Under the pieces are notes generated by a model that searched no databases, was not told the DNA's origin, and was given only the letters and a program-made list of their open reading frames with translations. From NCBI GenBank assembly GCA_964459325.1, contig CAYWKU010000007.1, forward strand, positions 62,001 to 126,000: 64,000 bases of DNA, read 5' to 3'. The stretch is from CAYWKU01 sp964459325 (lineage in GTDB: Bacteria; RBG-13-61-14; CAYWKU01). The stretch's first letter is position 1. Each line of letters begins with the position of its first letter. A program made the position numbers and the translations under genes. Below, piece by piece: positions 41,066-48,830 of the stretch.

Positions 41066-42106
41066 ATGGAATTTATATCAAGGGAGCTTTTTTCCAGGTT
41101 TCGCCATCCGCAGAAAAACTTCGAGGAGATAGAAATCAGCGCCGAGGTGCGATGGGACCCGCTTACCGGTAGGGCGGGGCGAATTACGGCTCACAAGTCG
41201 GTCATGTTCCCCGCCGAAAAGGAGCAGCCCGACATATCGGAAGGCGTTGAGGCAAGCCGAAAGTTTTGCGTCTTCTGCTCCCCCAACGTTGACAACATGA
41301 CGCCGAAACTTCCCGAGCAGATTTTCGCGGAGGAAAAGCTCGAGTACAGGGGCACGATATTGTTCCCGAACATCTTTCCTTACGGCGCAGGCAGCGCCGT
41401 TCTTATCTACGGACGTGACCGCCATTACATCCCGGTGGGCGAGTTCGGTGTCGAGCTTCAGGTGGCGGCGCTTACCAACTGCCGGGAGTACATTTCCCGG
41501 TATCAGAAATTTAACCCGGCGATGGTGCACTCGAGCATATCCCAGAATTACCTCCCGGCCAGCGGGGGCAGTCTTGTGCACCCTCACCTTCAGGTGCAGG
41601 TCGACGAGTTCCCGCCGCAGCACCAACTGGACCTGGTGGAAAGCGCCCGCCGCTATTCACTGAAGACCGGCTCCAACTACTGGCAGGACCTGCTGTGGGA
41701 GGAAGAACAGAGGCAGGTGCGATGGTTGGGGCGCATCGGCGAATGGGGCTGGTTCACCCCGTTTGCTCCGTGGGGCTTCAAGGAAGTGGCGGCGGCGCTG
41801 CCCGGCAAGAAGTGCGTCACCGAATGCTCGGAAAAGGAGTTGACCGAGTTGGCCGAAGGCATTGAAAACGTGCAGAGGTACTACCGCGCCGCCGGGGTGA
41901 ACTCATTCAATTTCACCATATACTCCACCTCCACCGGCGAGGAGTCGTGGTCGCTCTTCTTCCGCATGATTTGCCGCGCAAGCTGGGAATCCTGGTACCG
42001 CAACGACCGGACCTTCCACGAAGTAATGCTCGGGGAGGCTGCGGTGTTCGAGCCTCCCGAGCGCGTGGCCGAGCAGGCTCGGCCTTACTTCGCGGGAGAG
42101 AAGTAA
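41066..42106 (+). CDS. Galactose-1-phosphate uridylyltransferase-like (HIT superfamily) protein
   Basis: The 346-aa protein has a GalT layout: CVFCSPN (CxxC, residues 68-71), FPNIFPYG, and the nucleophile motif GGSLVHPHLQ (His172-Pro-His174), where the second His is normally nucleotidylated. The N-terminal RWDPLTGRAGRITAHKS matches the family's RxNPLTGxWxLVSPHRxxR region only loosely, so it is probably a nucleotidyltransferase for a substrate other than galactose-1-phosphate. No Leloir genes (galE, galK) are adjacent. GTGAGGTGGAAGG precedes the ATG. The neighbouring cyclase-family hydrolase hints at a dedicated small-molecule pathway. Confidence 0.82.
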   Translation: MEFISRELFSRFRHPQKNFEEIEISAEVRWDPLTGRAGRITAHKSVMFPAEKEQPDISEGVEASRKFCVFCSPNVDNMTPKLPEQIFAEEKLEYRGTILFPNIFPYGAGSAVLIYGRDRHYIPVGEFGVELQVAALTNCREYISRYQKFNPAMVHSSISQNYLPASGGSLVHPHLQVQVDEFPPQHQLDLVESARRYSLKTGSNYWQDLLWEEEQRQVRWLGRIGEWGWFTPFAPWGFKEVAAALPGKKCVTECSEKELTELAEGIENVQRYYRAAGVNSFNFTIYSTSTGEESWSLFFRMICRASWESWYRNDRTFHEVMLGEAAVFEPPERVAEQARPYFAGEK

Positions 42107-42133
42107 GCCCACTTCCCCCGTTTTAAAGCCGTT

Positions 42134-42976
42134 TTATTTGTTTCTGCCCAGCGTCTGCACCAGCGGTATGCCGTTGGTGCCGGCGGGTATGTATACCGTG
42201 GTGTGGTTCGGCGATTTGGCCATGTCGAGTTGCGCCTGTATGGCCTCGTGCTGGAGATACAGCTCGCTCAGAGTCTCGTTGATAATACGCTGTGACTTGG
42301 CTATACCTTCGGCCTCAACGACCCTTTTCTCGGCCTGTTTTCTCTCGATTTTAATCTCGATGTCCGTCTTTTCCAGTTCCTGGGTGGCGGCCATTTTTTC
42401 GCTGACGGCCTGGGTTACGTTCTTGGGATACTGGATGTTTCCTACCACCACCGACTCGAAAACGAAAGGCGTCCCCTCGTACTTCTCCCGGAGTCTGGCC
42501 AGGATATCGTCGCCGATTTTGGCGATGTTGTTTTTAATTTCCAGCGACTCGTACTTCTGGATTTCGTCCCGAACGGTTGTCCTGAAGACCTCTTTAACGG
42601 ATTGCGAATACCACTGCTCGCCCATCCATTTTTCTACAACTCTTTTGGAGCCGTCTTCCTCGATGTGGCAGATAAGGTGGGCCTGAAACTCGATGCGCAG
42701 GTTGTCCTTGGCCAGCACCGAAGATTCGTTCATGAAGGGCTCGGTGTAAGTCCGCGTCCTCATGTCGATAATTTGTGCGAACTTCCGCCAGCTTATCCCA
42801 AGCTTTGCGGGGCCTTTGAGGGTGGTGACGTAGCCGCCCTGCCCGAAGTAATAGGGCCGGGAGTAGATGTAGCCCTCGTGCCCCGCGGGCACCTCGGGGT
42901 TGGTGATGCCCGTGCATCCCTGCAGCAGGGCAAAGCCCATTACCGCGACGATTGCGATGGTTAAAATGCGTCTCAT
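42134..42976 (-). CDS. SPFH/prohibitin-family lipoprotein
   Basis: The 280-aa protein has a lipoprotein signal (ILTIAIVAVMGFALLQGCTG, lipobox LQGC, Cys21) in place of the usual membrane anchor. Residues ~30-190 are an SPFH (band 7) domain: VPAGHEGYIYSRPYYFG, DIRMR-like IIDMRTRTYTE, KDNLRIEFQAHLICHI, VFRTTVRDEIQKYESLEI. Residues ~190-250 form a charged coiled coil (EKTDIEIKIERKQAEKRVVEAEGIAKS), the oligomerisation rod. SPFH proteins build large membrane rings that protect or sequester proteases. GAAAGGAGG precedes the ATG. A lipid-anchored SPFH ring on the periplasmic side is unusual but seen in other Gram-negatives. Confidence 0.88.
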   Translation of the reverse strand: MRRILTIAIVAVMGFALLQGCTGITNPEVPAGHEGYIYSRPYYFGQGGYVTTLKGPAKLGISWRKFAQIIDMRTRTYTEPFMNESSVLAKDNLRIEFQAHLICHIEEDGSKRVVEKWMGEQWYSQSVKEVFRTTVRDEIQKYESLEIKNNIAKIGDDILARLREKYEGTPFVFESVVVGNIQYPKNVTQAVSEKMAATQELEKTDIEIKIERKQAEKRVVEAEGIAKSQRIINETLSELYLQHEAIQAQLDMAKSPNHTTVYIPAGTNGIPLVQTLGRNK

Positions 42977-43097
42977 GATTTCCTCCTTTCAGGAAACGGT
43001 TTAATCGGTTGTTGTTTGATTCTTTAAGATTTTACAAGCTTAGAGCATTAAAGGGTACCATGGTGTCGAAAAGCGCCCGATGCAAAGTACCTGATGG

Positions 43098-43244
43098 TAG
43101 GCGCGACCCCCGGCTGTAGCCTTACGGAGCCTGCCCGTCCGGGCGAAGCACTACTGTCGCGCACCCGCAGGCAGCTTCCGTGCTGCCCGGCAGGAGTGCC
43201 GGGCCTACCATCTTTATGCGCGGCAGGAGCGCCGGGCCTACCAT
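43098..43244. repeat. Composite repeat region: partial 82/91-bp repeat plus two 27-bp hairpin repeats
   Basis: The core CCCCCGGCTGTAGCCTTACGG near 43107-43127 is shared with copies A and B of the 82/91-bp repeat. Two hairpin repeats on the minus strand follow at 43185-43211 and 43218-43244, exactly 33 bp apart, of the family also found at 26426-26502. GTAGGCGCGAC and GTCGCGC flank the inserted core, as if one repeat had landed in another. It fills the 303-bp gap downstream of the CHASE2 cyclase gene. Confidence 0.65.
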
Positions 43245-43279
43245 TTTTCGACATCCTCGGAAAGCCCCCTGCTTACCTT

Positions 43280-45745
43280 TCATTTGTCCGAAAGCCTGAA
43301 CACTCCGTCCCAGTCAGAGGGTGGTGGCTTTTCGAGGTAAAGCCGGCATCTTTCGAGGTAAGTGCGACTGGGACCGTCTTCCGGAATAAAGTTCAAAGCC
43401 GCTTCGAAACTGGAGATTGCGTCGCCCCAGTTCATCTTCCGGTAACTTACCACCCCGTCGTTGTAGGCTTTCAGCATCCGCACCCGCTTGCGGCTCAATG
43501 AACCTTTCCGGCCCATAAGCTCATATACCCTTACCGGCCGCTCCTTCCCCGCCACGGCCACCATGTCCAGGAATCTCACCTCGAAATGGTTTTTCACCTG
43601 CTTGTAGGTTTCGCGGGCAATCATGATGTAGGTTCCGTACTGCTTGTTGGCGCCTTCGAGCCTGCTGGCCAGGTTCACCTCATCGCCCATGATGGTGTAG
43701 TTGAGCCTGCCCTCGCTGCCCATGTTTCCCACCACCATGGGGCCGGTATTCAGCCCCATCCGGACGCGCATGTTCTTCACCAGGTCGGGCCGGTTACCTT
43801 CGCGTCGCCATTTTTCCCGAAGCGTACTCAGCGCCGCCTGCATCTCCAGGGCCGCGTTACATGCCCGGACGGCGTGGTCCTCAAAACTCAACGGCGCGCC
43901 CCAGAATGCCATGATAGCGTCCCCTTCGTACTTGTCGATGGTGCCGCCGTATTTTTCTATAACCCTGGCCATTGCCGAAAGGTACTCGTTCAATAACCCG
44001 ACCAGCTGCCCTGCGTCGCCCAGCTTTTCGCTAATGGTGCTGAACTTTTCGATATCGCTGAAAAAGGCGGTAAGCTCCTTCTCCACTCCCCCGAGTTCCA
44101 CCAGGGACGGGTCCTTGATAATCTCATCCACCACGGTAGGCGCGAGATACTTGCCGAAAGTGTCCTTTATCCACGTCCTCTCGCGCTCGTGCAGTCTGGC
44201 CCTGTTGAACAGGCCGCCCGCATAAAGGGCAACCACCGCCGACGCCGGAGCGGCTACGGGAATCCACAGACCGCCCCGAACGAAGCCTGCATACGAGCCG
44301 ATTGCGACAGTCACCAGCAACGCCGCCAGTATGGTTGCTCCCGCCGCCAGGGGCGGTCTCCAGAGCATGAATAAAATCATCGAAACCAGCCCCGCCAGAA
44401 AAACAATCCCTCCCTCGATAATCTCCAGCCGCCATTTCCTTTGGCCGGGCATCTCAGCCATCTCGAGTAGGTCTTTGATTTTATTATCAAGAAACAGGGA
44501 TAACGGAACGATAAAGTCCTTCGTGAGTATGGTGTCCAGGGTGTTGGCGTGAATTTCCAGTCCCGGAGTGTATCCCGTTTTTACGCCTTCCGCGGCGGTA
44601 TCTTGGGAACTTATTTTCTGGCCGCCGAACGGGGTGGGGTATTCATCGTGGGCCAGTTGGTGAGTGTTTCCCACGAGCGCGATTTTGCCTTCTACTTTTT
44701 CGGGGTCGAAATCCCCCTTCAATACGTCTCCAAAGGATATTCTCGGGTAAGTATCCCTCCCGCCGCGGTAGTTGATTAATATGTTTCCGTTTACGAGGGG
44801 AATTTTCAGCGCGTCCTCGTCTCCGCCCATTACAAGCTTCCAGTCGGTGCTTTGAATCAACTCTGGATGGGCCGGGTACCTGACCCTGATTGCGGTCTCC
44901 AGCGCCAGCGCTGCCCGCTTGTTCGGGTCTTCGGCCGAGCGCCCCACTATGGCGGGCATGCGCCTGACCCGAGCGTCCGGGTCTTCGATGATATTGACGG
45001 CGCCTTCGCCGAGGAGGGAGCCGAATCTCAACCCTTTAACGGCAACGTACAACTTCGTGCCCGCCGGTACGCCCTGCACGGTGAGCTCGAGGCTATCTTC
45101 ATCCGCCGCCACGTCCACGTGACCGCCCGAACCTTCTCTTACGGCGCCGGTGTCCTTGATGGGATTGAGTGAGTAAAATACCCGAAATCCGTTAATTACC
45201 CGACCGGGGCGCGGCTTCCATCGGATGTCAGCCACGCCGTTTTCGTCCACCGTCACAATTTTTGAAGCGTCCACGACAGCCTCTTCGGTGACGCAGGGCA
45301 CTTCGGTGTCCAGAAACATATCCCTCGGCCGAACCCATCCGCCCATAGCGATGAAGCTGGAAAGTATCACATTCCCCGCGCAGGCTATTTCCCGGGCCAG
45401 TTTTTCATCTCCGGGCTTGGAAGTAGCGAAGTCCATGTCGAAAACCACCGCCATTGCGCCCGCTTCGTTGAGGGCTTCGAGAACCCGGGCGTGTTCGGCG
45501 CGGGTGATGGAGCCGATGGCCTTATCGAGGGTTTTGCGGGTGGATTCGTCTATGGTTACAAGCAGGACGTCCGAATGCGGAGCTTTTTGGCCCCGGATTA
45601 AAAAGCGCAGGTCGTAAGAAAGGCGCTCGAGGCCGTCGAAAGCGCCGGCGGCTTCCAGCGCGGTTATCGCCACAACGAGGGCAAGCCCCAGCCACAGGCC
45701 GGTCAGCCTGCCGGGAGGCTTCGAGGATTTTCCGGTATCAGCCAC
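43280..45745 (-). CDS. CHASE2-domain class III adenylate cyclase
   Basis: The 821-aa membrane protein has an N-terminal helix (LTGLWLGLALVVAITALEAAG), a large periplasmic CHASE2 sensor (residues ~30-415, DLRFLIRGQKAPHSDVLLVTIDE onward), about three helices (~430-510: GIVFLAGLVSMILFML, ILAALLVTVAIGSYAGF, VAAPASAVVALYAGG), then a cyclase catalytic domain: FFSDIEKFS (first metal Asp), YGGTIDKYEGDAIMAFWGAP (Lys of the adenine site and second Asp), MRVRMGLNTGPMVVGNMG. A tetratricopeptide-like tail ends the chain. The Lys/Asp pattern favours cAMP over cGMP. It lies 17 bp downstream of the exported LPP20-like gene, probably one operon. Confidence 0.92.
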   Translation of the reverse strand: MADTGKSSKPPGRLTGLWLGLALVVAITALEAAGAFDGLERLSYDLRFLIRGQKAPHSDVLLVTIDESTRKTLDKAIGSITRAEHARVLEALNEAGAMAVVFDMDFATSKPGDEKLAREIACAGNVILSSFIAMGGWVRPRDMFLDTEVPCVTEEAVVDASKIVTVDENGVADIRWKPRPGRVINGFRVFYSLNPIKDTGAVREGSGGHVDVAADEDSLELTVQGVPAGTKLYVAVKGLRFGSLLGEGAVNIIEDPDARVRRMPAIVGRSAEDPNKRAALALETAIRVRYPAHPELIQSTDWKLVMGGDEDALKIPLVNGNILINYRGGRDTYPRISFGDVLKGDFDPEKVEGKIALVGNTHQLAHDEYPTPFGGQKISSQDTAAEGVKTGYTPGLEIHANTLDTILTKDFIVPLSLFLDNKIKDLLEMAEMPGQRKWRLEIIEGGIVFLAGLVSMILFMLWRPPLAAGATILAALLVTVAIGSYAGFVRGGLWIPVAAPASAVVALYAGGLFNRARLHERERTWIKDTFGKYLAPTVVDEIIKDPSLVELGGVEKELTAFFSDIEKFSTISEKLGDAGQLVGLLNEYLSAMARVIEKYGGTIDKYEGDAIMAFWGAPLSFEDHAVRACNAALEMQAALSTLREKWRREGNRPDLVKNMRVRMGLNTGPMVVGNMGSEGRLNYTIMGDEVNLASRLEGANKQYGTYIMIARETYKQVKNHFEVRFLDMVAVAGKERPVRVYELMGRKGSLSRKRVRMLKAYNDGVVSYRKMNWGDAISSFEAALNFIPEDGPSRTYLERCRLYLEKPPPSDWDGVFRLSDK

Positions 45746-45762
45746 GGCGCCTTTAGAACCGA

Positions 45763-47253
45763 TTAGAAATCACGGTTATTCTTCCACGCCAACCGCCCGC
45801 CATCGGGTGGTGAAAGCTTCCCTTCGGTGGCTCCCACCATGGAGTCCATCAATATAATCACCCTTGCCTCGGCGAGGTAGTTGCTTTGGCGGTTTGTCAT
45901 CCGGATTAGCCTGGCGACAGGGTCGGATACGATGATTCGGGCTTTTTTCTCGCCTGCGGAATCGTCGGCTTTGGTCTCCAAAGGCGCCTTACCCTGGCGG
46001 AGGGTAACCGTCGCCTCTGCTCGAAGCAGGAAAATGGGATTGGAAGGCGCGAAAAGGCTCGACCACGCGCCCATGCCCAGCGACGCCACGCGGACTTTCC
46101 TTTTTTGCCGCGCGGGGAGGGCCTTAATCCGCAACGGATTCGGCCCCAGCCGTGCGCCTTCGGGGTTTTTGCTCTTTTCAAGTGCATAAACCGCCGCGCC
46201 CCGACGTGAAAGGGCGCCGCCGGTGACCATTCCGGCGCCGTAAACCACGTTATCGTCCTTGTCGGCGATTACCGGAAACAGGGCGGGGTTAACCCCGGTG
46301 CCACGGGCGTCCACCACCAGGCCTGTGTAGTTTTCGGTTTTCTTTTCTTCCGGTTCTTCCTTCTCCTCCTCTCCCGGTTGAGGTCGAGGTTGCCGTTCTT
46401 GAGGTTCAGGAGCGGGCATCTGCCCGAAAATATCCCTGAACGCAATGGTCACGCCCTTGAGTCCCCACAGTGGCACGCGCACCGTTACATTAAATTCATC
46501 CCCTTTTCTCCGAGTATCCACCACCTCGGCGCCCTGAACCAGCCCCCGGATGCGGTATTTCCTTTGCTTCTGTTTCTCCAGTATATTATCCATTCCCGAG
46601 TCGGGGTCGTAGTTGATGCCCTTTACGATTTCCATGGCCACGGCATAAGCGTCCACCCTGGCGGCGCGTTTGGCCATTTCTTCCGCATTCGGTTGTTCAT
46701 TCGGTATTTTTCCCGTCCCCGTGGCTTCCAGGAACCCCTCCTCCCAGTTCACCTTACCTTTCGGGAAAGGTTGAATCGCCGCGGGGTAGCCTGTAGTTTC
46801 ATCGGGTGGAGCGGGAGGCAGCTCCTTTTCGAGACCGGCGGGAATAACCACGTCCGCTTCAATTCTTACCACGTACAAGTCCCCCTGCCGCTCGTCGGTG
46901 ACAACCTTTACGTTTTTCACCCTCCCCTGCAAAGTCGCGGTTACAGTGCGGCGTTTTTCGTCGGGAGCGGCCACCAGGTCGACAAACGCGCCCAGGGCCC
47001 TTTCCACCGCGTCGCGCTTTGCGAGGGCAAAAGCGGCCTTGCGGGACAGGCTCTCGCGTTTTCGCTCTATGGGCATTACCGCCGAGCCGGTGGTTCTTAC
47101 GACGCGGGCGTCCTTTGAAACGGCCTGCGCCTCGGCGGTGGAGGCGGTTGTTTCTTCCGACGCGGAAGAGTTGCCTTTATCGGGTGAAGAAACGATATAC
47201 GCCGGAAAAATCACGACCACAGCAATTATCAGGCATATTATTTTCGATTTCAT
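45763..47253 (-). CDS. Exported LPP20/FlgT-N-like protein
   Basis: GAGGGG lies before the ATG at 47253, giving 496 aa; open sequence upstream has no ribosome site. A signal peptide (KIICLIIAVVVIFPAYIVSS) is clear. Residues ~65-150 (TTGSAVMPIERKRESLSRKAAF, KRDAVERALGAFVDLV, VVRIEADVVIPAG) match the LPP20/FlgT N-terminal fold, also seen as a second divergent copy at ~190-270 (TGTGKIPNEQPNAEEMAKRAAR). A Pro/Glu-rich linker (QPRPQPGEEEKEEPEEK) leads to a domain with VVDARGTGVNPALFPVI, as in many uncharacterised secreted proteins with such folds. It could present a ligand to the CHASE2 sensor encoded next; that is inference. Confidence 0.78.
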   Translation of the reverse strand: MKSKIICLIIAVVVIFPAYIVSSPDKGNSSASEETTASTAEAQAVSKDARVVRTTGSAVMPIERKRESLSRKAAFALAKRDAVERALGAFVDLVAAPDEKRRTVTATLQGRVKNVKVVTDERQGDLYVVRIEADVVIPAGLEKELPPAPPDETTGYPAAIQPFPKGKVNWEEGFLEATGTGKIPNEQPNAEEMAKRAARVDAYAVAMEIVKGINYDPDSGMDNILEKQKQRKYRIRGLVQGAEVVDTRRKGDEFNVTVRVPLWGLKGVTIAFRDIFGQMPAPEPQERQPRPQPGEEEKEEPEEKKTENYTGLVVDARGTGVNPALFPVIADKDDNVVYGAGMVTGGALSRRGAAVYALEKSKNPEGARLGPNPLRIKALPARQKRKVRVASLGMGAWSSLFAPSNPIFLLRAEATVTLRQGKAPLETKADDSAGEKKARIIVSDPVARLIRMTNRQSNYLAEARVIILMDSMVGATEGKLSPPDGGRLAWKNNRDF

Positions 47254-47423
47254 AATGTCCCCTCGATTTTTAAATGCGGCTGATACGGGTATACCGCTAC
47301 CCGGGGTACAATTCCCCCTCAATTCACCATAAGGACGGGTAAAAGATACCGGCTTTGGAGCATAATTTCAATATTCAGGTGTTAATGTTCTCCGGTGGGT
47401 AAATTCAATAGCCAAATGGAAAA

Positions 47424-48827
47424 TTACGGGCTCGGCTCTGCTTCCTCGTCTTTTTCCGAGAGCTTGCTCTGTTTTCTGTAGAGCGTGCGGCGGTTGATGC
47501 CCAGAATTTTGGCCGCCAGCTCCTTTTTGCCGCCCGTTTTTTTAAGAACTTCCCTGATGTATGTGTCTTCCAGCTCCTCCAGGGTCATGTCTTCGTTGAC
47601 CGCTTTTTCCACCAGTTTCGGGGAATCCTCGGACGGCTCGAAAGCCAGCTCATCCGGGCCTATCACATCGGACTGGCAGAGCACCAGCGACCTTTCGATG
47701 AGGTTTTCCAGCTCTCTTACGTTGCCCTGCCAGTCGTGAGTCATCAACTTGGCCATGGCTTCCCGTGAGAGCCTTTTCAAGGAAGTATTCATTTGTTCGG
47801 AGTACTTGGTCAAAAAGTGTTCCGCCAGTAGAGGAATATCCTCCCTTCTTTCCCGAAGCGGAGGCAGGTGAATGGGAATGACGTTGAGCCTGTAATACAG
47901 GTCTTCGCGAAAGTTGCCTTTGGATATTTCTTCCCTCAGATTTTTCTGCGTGGCGGCGATTATCCTGACGTCGATAGTACGCGGCTCGCTGCCGCCCACC
48001 GGCCTGACTTCCTTGTCTTCGATAACCCTCAGTATCTTCGCCTGCAGCGCCTGCCCCATTTCAGCGATTTCGTCCAGGAACACGGTGCCGTTCTGGGCAT
48101 CCAGAAGCATTCCCCGGTGGCTTGCCACGGCGCCGGTGAACGCTCCCTTGACGTGCCCGAAAAGCTCGCTTTCCAGCAGTCCGTCAGGTATGGCGGCGCA
48201 GTTTATGGGTATGAACGGTTTATCGTTTCGGGGGCCGTTGTAATGCACGGCCTTTGCCACCAGCTCCTTGCCGGTTCCCGATTCGCCGAGCACCAGCACG
48301 TTGCTGGATGTGGGCGAGACGCGGGATATGATTTCGAACACCCTCTTCATCGAAGGGCTTTTGCCTATTATGTTGCCGTAGCGGTACCGCTGGTGAACTT
48401 CATTGCGAAGTTGGATATTCTCGCGCTTGAGCCGGTACAACTGGGCCGCGTTGCGAACCCTGTTCCGTATTTCGTCGTTGTTGGTAAAAGGTTTGCTGAA
48501 GAAGTCGTAAGCGCCCTTCCGCATGGTCTCGACCGCCAGGTCTATCGACCCGAAGGCGGTAATCATGATAACGGCGCTTTCCGGGGATTTTTCGCGGGCG
48601 TAGGAAAGAACTTCCATGCCATCCACATCGGGCATTTTTATGTCCGCGATAACTACGGGATAACTCTTTTCGGAAATTTTTTCTATTGCCGCACGGCCGC
48701 CGGTGACAACTTCCACCTCGTGCCCGTCCTTTTCGAGGATGTCCTTGAGCAGCGACCCCATTTCAACTTCGTCATCGACGACGAGAACGCTGGCGCTATG
48801 CTCCCGGTTATGTGCCTCTTCTTCCAT
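47424..48827 (-). CDS. Sigma54-dependent NtrC-family response regulator
   Basis: The 467-aa protein has a receiver domain (phospho-acceptor Asp in VVIADIKMPDVDG, Lys in FFSKPF), an AAA+ sigma54-activating domain with Walker A GESGTGKE, the sigma54-contact loop GAFTGAV, and FLDEIAEMG, and a Fis-type HTH (LAAKILGINRRTLYRKQ). It activates promoters read by RpoN when phosphorylated. Its gene starts 3 bp after the PAS kinase stop, so the two form a two-component pair. No obvious -24/-12 promoter was found next to it, so targets are elsewhere or missed. Confidence 0.95.
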   Translation of the reverse strand: MEEEAHNREHSASVLVVDDEVEMGSLLKDILEKDGHEVEVVTGGRAAIEKISEKSYPVVIADIKMPDVDGMEVLSYAREKSPESAVIMITAFGSIDLAVETMRKGAYDFFSKPFTNNDEIRNRVRNAAQLYRLKRENIQLRNEVHQRYRYGNIIGKSPSMKRVFEIISRVSPTSSNVLVLGESGTGKELVAKAVHYNGPRNDKPFIPINCAAIPDGLLESELFGHVKGAFTGAVASHRGMLLDAQNGTVFLDEIAEMGQALQAKILRVIEDKEVRPVGGSEPRTIDVRIIAATQKNLREEISKGNFREDLYYRLNVIPIHLPPLRERREDIPLLAEHFLTKYSEQMNTSLKRLSREAMAKLMTHDWQGNVRELENLIERSLVLCQSDVIGPDELAFEPSEDSPKLVEKAVNEDMTLEELEDTYIREVLKKTGGKKELAAKILGINRRTLYRKQSKLSEKDEEAEPSP

Positions 48828-48830
48828 TTG

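Noticed and set aside
47254..47423. Sigma54 promoter near the NtrC-type regulator
   Set aside because: No GG-N10-GC pair with the right surroundings was found.
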